Shown piece after piece: positions 46,452 to 56,800 of a stretch of 64,000 bases of DNA (position 1 is the first letter of the stretch; every line of letters begins with the position of its first letter). Position numbers and translations under genes: made by a program. The notes under the pieces were generated by a model. It had not been told where the DNA came from, made no database searches, and worked only from the letters and a program-made list of their open reading frames with translations. Source of the DNA: an uncultured Schlesneria sp. (GTDB lineage: Bacteria > Planctomycetota > Planctomycetia > Planctomycetales > Planctomycetaceae); NCBI GenBank assembly GCA_903840265.1, contig CAIMFH010000159.1, positions 1-64,000 of the forward strand. Reading direction: 5' to 3'.

Positions 46452-48266
46452 ATGACAACTCTCGCATCCGTTCGCCGGAAGCTCAGTCGCTGCCTGTTGG
46501 TCGCCATCTGTGCGACTTCGCTCGTAGGGACTGGTTATGGACAAGAAGCTCCGGCCCGGGCTCCCACGAGCGAGGCTGTCCAAGTCCTTTCGCTGAAGTC
46601 GGCGGTCGAAGTGATCGAACGCACCGCGAAAGTCATCGAGTTCAAGGACTGGCTGACGCAGGTGGATGGCTTCGATCCGTAGATCATCAGCGTGATCGCC
46701 GTCGATAAGCATAAGCTTCGCGTCCAAGGCTTGGAGCAAGGTGTGACGACGATGGTCGTCACCGATCGAAACAAGCAGGTACACACTGTTGAAGTTTTCG
46801 TGACGGGCGATGCTCGATTGCTGCAATCGGTCTTGAATCGCGCGTTTCCGAATTCTGCCATCCAATGCACAATGCTGCGCGGCAATGCCGTCCTGCTGCG
46901 TGGTTGGGTCACAGATGCTCAGCAGATTGCCAGCATCACAGAACTGGCTAACCTCTATTCGCCAAATGTGGTCAATCAGATCCGGGTCGGTGGCCCGCAG
47001 GAAGTCCAGCTCCGAGTCAAAGTTCTGGAAGTCCAGCGATCGAAACTGCGAGAATTTGGATTGAACTTCGCGGTGCTCGGCAAGAGTGCCGCTGTGGCCA
47101 GCACGCCTGGTCCGATCACACCTCTAACAGCTCTAACTGCTCCGATCGGTGGTATTCCCACCGTTTCGATCGCACCGAACACGGGAGCTCCACCCTCGTT
47201 GGGAATCGGTGTCACGGGCAATCAATTTGGATTCGAAGGTTTCCTCCAGGCCCTGAAAACCGAAGGCCTGTTGAAGATTCAGGCCGAGCCCGTATTGGTA
47301 ACCCGAAGTGGTGAAGCCGCACAACTCGATAACGGTGGCGAATTCCCCATTCCTGTTCCGCAAAGCCTGGGAACCGTCACGATTGAATGGCGAGAATTCG
47401 GTGTCATCCTGCAAGCTCTTCCGATCGTGATTAGCCCGACACGATTGCGTCAACAGGTCTACGCCGAAGTGAGCGAAAAGGATGTCGCGAATGCCGTGAC
47501 CTTGAACGGAACCACGGTCCCTGGGATCAGCCGGCGCCGTGTCCAATCGACGGTGGAGATGGATTTTGGACAGACACTGATTCTCGGTGGCCTGATCACG
47601 AACCGCATCCAAGCCAACGTTCAGAAGACGCCCTTCCTGGGAGAGCTTCCCGTGATCGGCGCTGCCTTCAGCAAAAAACGCTTCGACCACTCGGAAGTTG
47701 AGTTGATCATCATGATCACACCGGAATACGTGGCCTCGATGCAGGGAGATCAGATGCCACCGCTTGGCCCAGGTCGGACGACGACATTTCCGACAGATCG
47801 CGAACTTTACCTGCACGGCATGATGGAAGTTCCGGTTGTTGGCCCCGAATGCGGCGAACCGGGCGGCGCTTGCGATCCAAACTTCTCGGTCAATGTTCGG
47901 TCGGAAACCCCATGGGCAGGAGGAAATGTGCCCGCCTATGGCGCACCGACGTTGGCTCCAACTGCTGTGCCAGCTCCGGCTTCTACCCCCGCGCCAGCCA
48001 ACGGAGGGGGGATGATTGCTCCTCCGGGAGTGACACCTTCGGAAGTTCCTCCTCCGCCCGCGGCTGGCGATGCCGGAGTTTCCATGAGAAAAACCACGCC
48101 ACGATCAATGTCCAGATCGATCCCCTCGAAGTTCGATAGTAAACCTACGGATGGAGCGAGCCAGGCCAACTTCAGATCGACAAAGAAGAAGGACAACTTG
48201 GTCGAACCTGCCTCGGGTATCAGGCCAACCGATCCGAAGCCAATTCCGAATCCTAAGTTCCAGTAA
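46452..48266 (+). pseudogene. cpaC: Flp/Tad pilus secretin (CpaC/RcpA) with in-frame amber codon
   Basis: The 605-codon frame encodes a secretin, the outer-membrane channel of Flp pili. It has a signal peptide (CLLVAICATSLVGTGYGQ), a pilus N-domain (VIEFKDWLTQVDGFDP...IISVIAVDKHKLRVQGLEQGVTTMVV), and the secretin core (LLKIQAEPVLVTRSGEAAQLDNGGEFPIPV through LGELPVIGAAFSKKRFDHSEVELIIMITPEYV). A Pro/Ala-rich tail follows. Codon 77 (46680-46682) is TAG in the middle of the N-domain; the frame on both sides is otherwise perfect. A GTG at 46692 could restart translation, but without the signal peptide. One base change, such as GAG to TAG, would explain it. Confidence 0.88.
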
Positions 48267-48349
48267 CGATTTACGAGCACCGCAGTCGGTGACATGAGCT
48301 ATCTTTCATTTCGTCCAGCGGCGTTGTGTTCAAGTGAGGTTGTGAATCC

Positions 48350-49567
48350 ATGAAAAGCGTCATCCGGCTCGCGATTGTCGACCCGCACGACGTCTCGCGC
48401 CATTCTCTCAAAACCTTGCTACTGGGAATTGATACCGTTTGGCTGGAGGCCGAGTGTTCGCGTTATGACGCTTTCAGCGATGTCCTGCTGCAAACTCAGC
48501 CAGACATTGCCTTGGTTGCGCTCGATTCCGATCAAACTCGAGCCATCGAACTGATTGCTAACATTCATCAAAATCATCCTGCCTGCCACATCCTGGCGAT
48601 CAGTGGGCATCAGGAAGGAAGTCTGATTCTGCAGGCGGTTCGCAACGGAGCCAAAGAGTTCCTGACCAGCCCGCTGAAGTTGGAAGAATTCCTGGCGGCC
48701 CTCGAACGCATCCGGCAGGTGGTCAATAAAGCTTCAGGAGACTCCACGGGCCGAGCTTGCCAGGTGATCAGCGTGGCCGGGGTTTCCGGCGGAATCGGCT
48801 GCACATCACTGGCCATCAACCTCGCCTGTTGTTTCGCTCAACAGCCCGGTCGCAGTGTTGCCGTGATCGATCTCGATCTGGCGTTGGGTGATGCCGATGT
48901 CTGGCTGGACATCATCCCGGACTACACGATCCAGGACGTTGCCGACAACATCAATCGGCTGGACTATGCACTGCTGAAGCGATCGCTGACCAAGCATGAT
49001 TGCGGCGCATTCCTGCTCCCCCGCCCTGTCGAGATGGAAGATCATCCTCCCATCGGCCCCGACGAACTACGACGAGTGATCTCGTTGCTCAAGGCGACAC
49101 TGACACACCTGGTTATCGATCTCAGCAAGACGTTCACACCGCTCGATCAGGCGGCGATGGAACTCTCCGATGTGATCCTGATCGTCACTCAACTCGACCT
49201 CCCTTCGTTACGAAACGCTGTGCGACTGATGCAGTATTTCAAGCGACGCCCCGGGATGTATGAGAAGGTGAAAGTCGTCGTCAATCGCATGGGGCTCGAC
49301 GAAAACACGATCAGCTTGCATAAGGCGCTGGAAACGCTGGGGAGAGAGATCTTCGCGACGATTCCGAATGACTATGCGACCATGGTCGAAGCTCGTAACA
49401 ACGGTGTGCCGTTGATTACTCAGGCTCCCAAGGCGAAAGTCACCAAAAGTATTCTGCAACTGGTGCAGGCCCTCGATGGGCCGCCCGACCCCGAAGAAAA
49501 AGCGGATGAGAAAAAGCCAGCCAAAAAAGGGGGGCTGTTCAGCTTCTTGGGATCAGGGGGACGATGA
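48350..49567 (+). CDS. tadZ: Pilus assembly ATPase TadZ/CpaE
   Basis: This 405-residue protein has an atypical receiver domain (residues 5-120, LAIVDPHDVSRHSLKTLLLG and DIALVALDSDQ) and a ParA/MinD-type ATPase (residues 138-380). TadZ places Flp pilus machinery at the cell pole. The Walker A region reads GVSGGIGCTSLAINLA and lacks the usual lysine, as in several TadZ proteins, so ATP use may be weak. AVIDLDLALGDADVWLD and LTHLVIDLSKTF are the other ParA-like motifs. A Lys/Glu-rich tail ends FSFLGSGGR. The tadA, tadB and tadC genes do not follow; a terminator ends the unit. Confidence 0.85.
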   Translation: MKSVIRLAIVDPHDVSRHSLKTLLLGIDTVWLEAECSRYDAFSDVLLQTQPDIALVALDSDQTRAIELIANIHQNHPACHILAISGHQEGSLILQAVRNGAKEFLTSPLKLEEFLAALERIRQVVNKASGDSTGRACQVISVAGVSGGIGCTSLAINLACCFAQQPGRSVAVIDLDLALGDADVWLDIIPDYTIQDVADNINRLDYALLKRSLTKHDCGAFLLPRPVEMEDHPPIGPDELRRVISLLKATLTHLVIDLSKTFTPLDQAAMELSDVILIVTQLDLPSLRNAVRLMQYFKRRPGMYEKVKVVVNRMGLDENTISLHKALETLGREIFATIPNDYATMVEARNNGVPLITQAPKAKVTKSILQLVQALDGPPDPEEKADEKKPAKKGGLFSFLGSGGR

Positions 49568-49629
49568 GCCTTGGACTCGTAGTCGCGGCCGGGGGGCACG
49601 CGGCGCGAGAATCAACGCCTCATCGAGAG

Positions 49630-49660
49630 ACCCGGCCTTCACGGCCGGGTTTTCTTTTTT
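49630..49660 (+). terminator. Intrinsic terminator after tadZ
   Basis: ACCCGGCC (49630-49637) pairs with GGCCGGGT (49643-49650), followed by TTTCTTTTTT. This is a textbook terminator. Confidence 0.9.
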
Positions 49661-49715
49661 TAGCGGCCAGAGAATAATGGCCAGCCTTCCACCATCATCC
49701 TCAGGAGGGTTGCCA

Positions 49716-50933
49716 GTGAACATCGTTGGCCCACCGATTCGTGTCCATTGGCTGCCCGTCGCGATCCTCACACTGGCAACTCAGCTCACCGCAAGCGGTC
49801 GTGCCGATGAACTTGCCGGGGTGACGCGATCCCTGTTCGACGGTGCGTCACTTCACGGGTGGTCGGTAGAGAACGATTGCGACGTGGATGTGGTTGACGG
49901 GTGCCTGCGGCTGAAAGCGGGCAATGGGTGGCTTCGCAGTCACTACACCTATCGCGACTTCGACCTCCACGTGGAGTGGAAGGCTCTGCAAACTGAGAAG
50001 TATGGTGCCGGGATTTACATCCGTGCCAGCTGCGATGGAAAGCCGTCACCCAAGCTGGCCTATCAGGTCAATTTGCTGCAGAACAAAGAAGGAAATATCG
50101 GTTCACTGCCGGGAGCTGAAAGTTCGGGCTTGGTGAAAGCGGGAGAATGGAATGCATTCGATCTGCGAGTCGTGGGCGATTCGGTCTCTTTGAAAATCAA
50201 CGGGCAGCAAGCCTATACCGCCGCTGGCTTGAAGCAACCTGACGGCTACATCGGCTTTCAGGTCGAGGTCCCTGTTGGTGGTCAATTCCTGATTAAGAAC
50301 GTCAACCTGACCGAACTCGGCTATCGCCCGCTCTTCAACGGTCGCAACCTGGATGGATGGGTGGCCGAAGGCGGTCCTGCCGAAAGTTGCTGGTCCGTGC
50401 AGGACGGCCTGCTCGTCTGTTCAGGTCAGAAGGGACCATGGCTACGCAGTACGGAAGAGTTTGGCGACTTCGATCTGCGGCTCGACTATCGCCTCTCCAC
50501 AGGAGGCAACAGTGGAGTCTACGTGCGAGTCCCCAAAGACGGCAATCACCATCGTGAGAACGCCACACTACCAATCGCCGGCTTCGAAGTGCAGGTGCTG
50601 GACGATGCCGCACCGCAACATCTCAAACTGAAGGACTACCAATACTCGGCATCAATCTATGACATCGCGGGAGCAAACCCACGAGTCAGCCGCCCGCCCG
50701 GTGAATGGAACACGCTGGAAATCAATTGCCGAGGTGATCGAGTCACGACATGGCACAACGGGTATCAAGTGACCGACATCTCAAGTGGTCAATCGCCGCT
50801 GCTGGCCTTGCGTTTAGTACGAGGCTACCTGGGACTCCAGAATCACAACACGATCGTCAAATTCCGAGACATTCGAGTCGGCCCATCAATTGACCTGCCC
50901 GCGATTGCGGTTGAAGCACCAGCAAAGCAGTAG
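49716..50933 (+). CDS. Secreted protein with two DUF1080 (3-keto-disaccharide hydrolase) domains
   Basis: This 405-residue secreted protein starts at GTG 49716, chosen because AGGAGGG precedes it at good spacing. The leader NIVGPPIRVHWLPVAILTLATQLTASGRA is a signal peptide. Two concanavalin-like DUF1080 domains follow: residues about 35-205 (SLFDGASLHGWSVEND, GAGIYIRAS) and 208-400 (PLFNGRNLDGWVAEGG, NSGVYVRVPKDG, EVQVLDD, PGEWNTLEINCRGDRVTTWHNGYQVTD). The LFxGxxLxGW opening and the GxY/V strand are repeated in both. Members act on 3-keto-sugars or bind glycans and are very common in planctomycetes. An ATG at 49677 is an alternative start. Confidence 0.88.
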   Translation: MNIVGPPIRVHWLPVAILTLATQLTASGRADELAGVTRSLFDGASLHGWSVENDCDVDVVDGCLRLKAGNGWLRSHYTYRDFDLHVEWKALQTEKYGAGIYIRASCDGKPSPKLAYQVNLLQNKEGNIGSLPGAESSGLVKAGEWNAFDLRVVGDSVSLKINGQQAYTAAGLKQPDGYIGFQVEVPVGGQFLIKNVNLTELGYRPLFNGRNLDGWVAEGGPAESCWSVQDGLLVCSGQKGPWLRSTEEFGDFDLRLDYRLSTGGNSGVYVRVPKDGNHHRENATLPIAGFEVQVLDDAAPQHLKLKDYQYSASIYDIAGANPRVSRPPGEWNTLEINCRGDRVTTWHNGYQVTDISSGQSPLLALRLVRGYLGLQNHNTIVKFRDIRVGPSIDLPAIAVEAPAKQ

Positions 50934-50953
50934 CGGTTTCCTGTATCGTCGCT

Positions 50954-51451
50954 ATGAATGCCAATCCCATGCTCACCTTTTTCGACGGTTGGCGACGAAA
51001 AGCGGGCTGCGTCTCGCTCGTGATGGCGCTACTGTTCATGGGAGTGTGGATTAGAAGCCGCAACCTCATGTAGACCGTCACGTTCATCGGTGACGAAGGG
51101 GTGCGGCATTGCTTCAGCTTCGATCCCAGCGGTCTCGAATGGGCCCGACGTGACGGGGCCGGACAATACCCCTCACCGCAATTCCTGAATCTAAGCTGGG
51201 AGACAATTGAGCTTGATGACAGCACTTTCGAAAGCTTCGAGGAAACGCCAACAGGTTGGGAAACGAGTTGGAATTATCACTGGTGCGGATTTCGGTTTGG
51301 CAAGTTTCAATTGACAGCAGGCCCTGGGCTCACCTTGCTATACGCGGAACGCGCCACATGGACCATGCCCCATTGGGCCGTGGTGATCCCCCTTACACTT
51401 CTTTCCGCCTACTTGATCCTCTGGAAGCCACGCAAGAAATCTCAGGCTTGA
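50954..51451 (+). pseudogene. Small membrane protein gene with in-frame amber codon
   Basis: From the ATG at 50954 the frame reads MNANPMLTFFDGWRRKAGCV, a membrane segment (SLVMALLFMGVWIRS), then TAG at 51071-51073. It continues without shift: VTFIGDEGVRHCFSFDPSGLEWARRDG, and ends in a second membrane segment (WAVVIPLTLLSAYLILW) with KPRKKSQA. The layout WIRSxxxxDxxxF...HxxxSxxGLEW with a C-terminal PLTLLSAYLILWKPR segment is one I recall from a family of small planctomycete membrane proteins. The stop splits it into 39 and up to about 120 residues; GTG 51101 could start the second part. Function unknown. Confidence 0.7.
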
Positions 51452-53571
51452 GGCGGAGCGATCGAAGTCTGTTCTGTTGTCGATTCGGAGGCGGGGCTTT
51501 TCATTGCGCGTCGTTTCCGAGTCAACGCCTTCATCAACTGCCGCCGTTGGATCAGGCTGGCCAAGAGAGCCAAACCAATCGCCGACAGCACTGCGATGCC
51601 TGCAATCTTGGCGGTCTGTAATGCGGCAGCCTTCACGGGACCGGTGATGTCCTCTTCGGGAACCACTACGACGGTCACGACAGGCAAACCTTCTGCCGGT
51701 TCGAACGCTTCCAACGCGGCAACATAAACTTTCCGGCCCTGCTGAAACGAGAACGATCGCGGATCGTCGATCGGCATGCCAGCCAATCCTTCCGGTAGTG
51801 CGGCGGAAGACTGATTCATCGCCGCCGTCAACAGTTCGTCGCGAGTGACTTCCCCTCTCAATGGCGAAGCCAGCAGTTCGCCATCGCGATTCATCAGATA
51901 GGCACGTCCCTGCGTTCCCAGTTTGAGCTTGGCCAGAAAGTCCGCCAGCGTTCCCAGGTGATAGTCGGCTGTAAACACGCCACGCACTTCCTGCGAGCCC
52001 GACTTTCTGAGCGCCAAAGCAGCCGTAATCCCTAGACCTTCGTCGCCGAACCATTCATAGGGCTTCGTCCAGACCGGTTTGGAAGACGCTGCTGCCAGCA
52101 GGTAGTAGGGTCGGGTGCGAGGATCATACGTCCAGTCATCGCTCCACCGCAGCCGCTCCTTGTCTCCACTGACGAACTCTTCCCGTACATGGCCTCCTTG
52201 CTCATCGAGCCAGGAACGCTGGATGACGATTCGCCCGGAGGGATGTCGCCACGCTCCGGTAAATCGTCCTTGGGCATCCCCATAACACAGCCAGGACAGC
52301 TTCTTCTGATAGCGAAAGCGAGCCACGAGATGGGGCGCGAGCAACTCGGGATCGTCGACCGGCAACAAGTCCATTTCCGCCAGCGAAACGCATTCTTCCA
52401 GCATCGGCAGCGCGGGGTCGAGCAACGACCGAACTTCCTGAGCCGTGCTGCGTGACGTTCGGTCGGCGATGTCGCGCCACAGCGCCTGGATTTCTTGTGA
52501 CCGATACAGAAAATAGCCTGAGAGAATCGCCGCCACGACCAGGAGGGCCGCGATGGTTCCCACCAGTCGACCATGGCTGCGCAGTCGTTTTCCAAGCCAG
52601 CCGAGTCTCCCAAGTTTGCGAGCCCGCGTCGGTAGCCCCATAGTCACACGAGTCAGATCGTCGGCAAACTCCAGGGCGGTTTGATAGCGGGCTGCCGGGT
52701 TCTTCTCCAAGGATTTAAGCAGCACCGCTTCAAGATCGGGGCTGATTTCGGCAAATGCGCTTGGTGGCAGTGGCGGTTGAGTCACCACACGCAGCAGCAG
52801 TTCGGTGAGCGAACCGGCGTCAAACGGTCGCTGGCCCGTCGCCAGCACATACAGCGTCGCTCCCAAGGCATAGACGTCGCTACGGGCATCGACAGGACCG
52901 CGCCGCGGATCAGCCTGCTCCGGTGCCATAAAAGCTGGCGTCCCTTGAATCCCCTCTTCCGCTCGAGGTGCCGAATTATTCTCCGTAACGATGAGGGTTC
53001 GTTCGTGAGCAGAGCCTTCCACTGAATCCGTTACCGTTCCCACTTCAGATACGGAAACAAGAACCTGGGAAGGAGCAACACGGTCAGAAACGAACGATAC
53101 GTCCAACGTCTTCGCGATGCCAAAATCGAGCAGTTGGGGTTCCCCTGCCCGGTCGATGATGATGTTCGCCGGCTTCACATCGCGATGGACAACTCCTCGC
53201 CGGTGTGCATGATCCAGCGCGAGTGCAACCGTCCGTCCATACTCGACCACTTCAGACTCAGGCAGGCTCCCCCGCCGCTTGACGATGGAATCCAGCGTCT
53301 CTCCCTCGACGAACTCCATAGCGATATACGGAGTGTTGTCGACAATGCCCGCATCAAACACCTGAACGATGTTGGGATGCTTACCCAGCCTGGCGATCGC
53401 CTGCCCTTCCTGAATGAACCGCTCCGCCGCGCGAGGATCATGAAACTTCAGAGAGATCGTTTTCAACGCACACTCGCGCTGCAAGCTGCGTTGCAACGCT
53501 AGGGACACGACCCCCATCGCCCCACGGCCCAGTTCACGAGATATGTCATACGGTCCAAATTGACGGCTCAT
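51442..53571 (-). CDS. Membrane Ser/Thr protein kinase with extracytoplasmic sensor
   Basis: This 709-residue kinase starts at ATG 53571 (MSRQFGPYDISRELGRGAMG). The kinase domain (residues 5-270) has the Gly loop GRGAMGVV, the lysine in CALKTI, the catalytic VVHRDVKPANII and LLDFGIAKT. A basic linker leads to a membrane segment (LVGTIAALLVVAAILSGYFLY). A Cache-like sensor follows (WYDP-type pattern at DDWTYDPRTRPYYLLAAAS, KPVWTKPYEWFGDEGLGITAALAL), then a second membrane segment (TAKIAGIAVLSAIGLALLASLI). A PknB-type kinase with a dCache-like sensor between two membrane helices senses small ligands. It converges on the preceding gene, overlapping it by 10 bp. No target is known. Confidence 0.9.
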   Translation of the reverse strand: MSRQFGPYDISRELGRGAMGVVSLALQRSLQRECALKTISLKFHDPRAAERFIQEGQAIARLGKHPNIVQVFDAGIVDNTPYIAMEFVEGETLDSIVKRRGSLPESEVVEYGRTVALALDHAHRRGVVHRDVKPANIIIDRAGEPQLLDFGIAKTLDVSFVSDRVAPSQVLVSVSEVGTVTDSVEGSAHERTLIVTENNSAPRAEEGIQGTPAFMAPEQADPRRGPVDARSDVYALGATLYVLATGQRPFDAGSLTELLLRVVTQPPLPPSAFAEISPDLEAVLLKSLEKNPAARYQTALEFADDLTRVTMGLPTRARKLGRLGWLGKRLRSHGRLVGTIAALLVVAAILSGYFLYRSQEIQALWRDIADRTSRSTAQEVRSLLDPALPMLEECVSLAEMDLLPVDDPELLAPHLVARFRYQKKLSWLCYGDAQGRFTGAWRHPSGRIVIQRSWLDEQGGHVREEFVSGDKERLRWSDDWTYDPRTRPYYLLAAASSKPVWTKPYEWFGDEGLGITAALALRKSGSQEVRGVFTADYHLGTLADFLAKLKLGTQGRAYLMNRDGELLASPLRGEVTRDELLTAAMNQSSAALPEGLAGMPIDDPRSFSFQQGRKVYVAALEAFEPAEGLPVVTVVVVPEEDITGPVKAAALQTAKIAGIAVLSAIGLALLASLIQRRQLMKALTRKRRAMKSPASESTTEQTSIAPPQA

Positions 53572-53811
53572 AGCGCCGAGTGTACTCGCAACCGCCATCG
53601 ACACCAATCAGATTGTCCCTGCTGCACGACAGATCGAAGTTGCAAACATCCGTCGTCAACAAGATCGATCTAATCGATGCGATCGATCCCCGCATCGAAC
53701 TAGCCCAATTCCGCATTCCAATAAGCAGAGTCCATGCGCGGCGAGTGATATGCAGACTGACGGCTTCACCGTCTTATCCGTGTTTTATCTGTGTCCATCC
53801 GTGGCTAGGTC

Positions 53812-56800
53812 TTATTCCTGATATTCCGTGGCAACATCGCGATTGTTCAAGATGTCGCCCACCTTGTTCAATGCCAACGCCATTGGACGGATCTGGTTGA
53901 CTCGGCAGGTGGTGTGATAAGGACAGTGGCCGGTGCAATTCTCGTCGGCGTTCTCAACGATGAACTTGCCGTCGCGAATTCCCGCGGCCAGCTTGGGGAT
54001 GATTTCATCCAGCGTCTGCTCCAGCGAATCGACGAGGGCACTGTTCATTGATTCGAGTTTACCGTCTCGTTGGTAACCCCGTTTGAAACCTGTCGCCTTC
54101 AAGCTCCAGTAGCCCATCTGATAGAGGGCCGCGTCGTCTCCGGCGATCCCCAGGCGCCGCACGGCGAGTGCATACAAAGCCAGTTGAATTGATCGGCCCG
54201 TGGCCAACTCATCCTTGTTCGATCGCGGAGGCATTCCAGTTTTGTAGTCGATCACGTTGAAGACGCGTTGGCCCGTGCTGAAGCCGGTGTCCACACGATC
54301 AATCCGGCCGCGGACCTGAACGGCATCGTCGTCGGTTCCGAAGAGCAACGGAATGATGGGAACCTCACCCAATTCGCGACCGCCCGGCAAGCTACCGAAC
54401 GGGATTTCGGGGTCAAGCGATCGGACGCCGCCGTTCCATGCCAATCCGAGTTGCTCGGCATAGGACGCCTGCTGTTCGCCAAACGCATGGCCCCAATCAG
54501 CGAGCAGTCGGCCTTCAATATGAGTCAACGCCCGCTGTAGGTCCGTCTCGTGAAATCGCTTGGCCAGATGCTGCTCGATCAGCTCGTTGAATCGCGCCGC
54601 GAGTTCTTCGGCGGAGTGCTCGAGCCCCTCGCGCAGCATCTGTGCAAGGACCAGGTGAACCAGGCTGCCGCGCGCAGCGTAGTCAGTCCCTTCCTCGGGC
54701 GTGGCCAAGTCATCGACTTTGAGGACGCTCGACGCCCAGAAACGATAGGGGCACGTGGCGTAGGCTTCCAATTCCGTGGCACTGAACTGATGGCGACCGC
54801 CGAATCGCTGCCGTAGTGCGATGAGATTCGCGTCGCCATCGAGTGCCCCCTCGTATCCCGTGAACCCGCGTTCGTGGAAGCGATACGTGTTGACGTCGAT
54901 CGCGGCGAGCACGTTGTTGGCTGTGGGAATCCAACTAGGTCGCAAGCAGAGTGTTGCGAACAGCCCGGTGTCGCCAGCACGCGCCTGGCTCATGGAGAGC
55001 AGTCGTAAGTCAGATTCTGTGAGCGCTCGATCCAGGTCTGGAACGGGATCGAGTTGACCTTCATGCGCCACCCGCAGCGCCGATTCGTCGAATAGGGAAC
55101 GAAGTGCGACGAGATAAGGACTGGCAAAGACCGGTTGCCCCTTCGAGTTCACCGCAGGATAGCTGAGCGTCAGGCTCGATCTGGCTCGGGTCACGATGCT
55201 GTAGAACAAGAACATTTCATCGCGCTGAAGTTGTTCACGATGCTGCAGCGGCAATCCTCGTCGAGCGAACTCTTGTCGCTCGACTTCGCCAAACAGACAA
55301 TCATCGCTGCGATTGAGCGGAAAGCTGCTTTCGGCCAGACCGGCGATGAACAGATGCGGAATATCCAGATGCCGAGCCTGCTCGACATCCAGGATGCGGA
55401 CACATCCCCCAGGATCGCTGTTCGCTTTAATCTGCTCACCACCGAGCAGGTCACGCAGTTCCGCAGTGAATCCGGCCAGATCTAGCTTGATCAGCTTGGC
55501 CGATTTGGTCTCTGTGGACAGCACAAGCCGCCGCTCGGCGTCTCCGGCTGTTCGAATCAGTCGCTGTAGCAGATCCCACTCCTGGCTGTCTCGGTTCGCC
55601 GCGCTGGGCCGCTGCGTCTGACCGCTTACAAACCCAATCTCGACTTGCTGCCAGCCGAGGTCGTGACCCAGCGAGGCAATGACATCGCCCCATTCGGCGA
55701 GCGATCGTTTCTGTCGGAGTCTTTCGGTGACCTGGGACAACCGCTTGAGGATGACTTCGGCATTGCGAGCAAGACTGGCGACGGCCGCTTGTGTGTCGCC
55801 GGTCCATTCTCCTTCGAGATGTTCTTCGACCGTAATGCCGCCGGAAACTCGGCCCAGCACCCGCAGGATCAATTCGCGTCCCGCATGCAGCTTCAAGCGA
55901 CGCAGAGCGACGCCAACATTCCGGATGCCACGCCCAAACGAAAGCTCGGACCAGCCCGGCTGAAAGTAATTGGAATTCAGCACCTGCATCAACCGCGAGA
56001 AAGGCCAGTCGTCCAGTTCCAACTGCAACACCGAGAACAGAGCTTTAATCATCGGACTGCTCAGCAGCGCCGAGCCCGCTTCGCACCAGTTCGGGATGCC
56101 GGCCTGATCGAAATAATCCTTCCAGACGGGGCCTGCTTCCATCACGGATCGCACCGCGACGACAATCTGCGAAGGACGCACACCTGCGGTCAGCAACTTC
56201 TTGATGCGCATCGCCACGGCTTGGCATTCGCCCAATGGTCCGGTGGCGGCGATCACTTCCAGACCAGCTCCGTCGTCAGCAGGGGTCACTGAACGAGGGT
56301 TCGCGAACAATGATTTAGCGATAGTCGACAGGCCCGGCTGCCAACCGCTTCGATCAGGCGTCAACGTTTCTATGAGCAGGCTGGATCCGTGGGGCAGATG
56401 CTTGCGAAGATTTGCCAGCGTGAATTTCGGTTTGTCAAAGAGTTCGCGTGTGGTTTGTGAATCTTCCATCGGGAGCGAAATGACGACTCGCGGAATCCAC
56501 TCCATCAGCTTGCCGAGGATTTCATGCTGTGTCTCAGTGAAATCTGCGAAACCATCGACAACTAAAAACTGCACATCCTGGAATGGATTCTTGCCTCCGT
56601 TGGCAATGACAGTTCGAGCCAGCCAAAAGCGACCTTCGGTGTCGTACCAAGTTTGTTTTTCAAGGTGTTGCTGGTACTTGGTGTAAATCAGCCCCAGTTC
56701 CTTGTCGCGCTTCGCCCGTCGTGGCGGTCCTTTTGCGGATGCCTCGAGGAAATGGTCGGGCCAGATCTCTTCTCGCTTGAGTTCAGAGATGAATGCCGAG

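Noticed and set aside
48350-49567. Chromosome-partition ParA
   Set aside because: The receiver-like N-domain, lack of the Walker A lysine and pilus context identify TadZ/CpaE rather than a partition ParA.
46680-51073. Reassignment of TAG as a sense codon
   Set aside because: Several intact genes in the window end with TAG (for example lptB at 5321-5323 and the sulfatase at 13048-13050), and read-through there would give non-conserved extensions.
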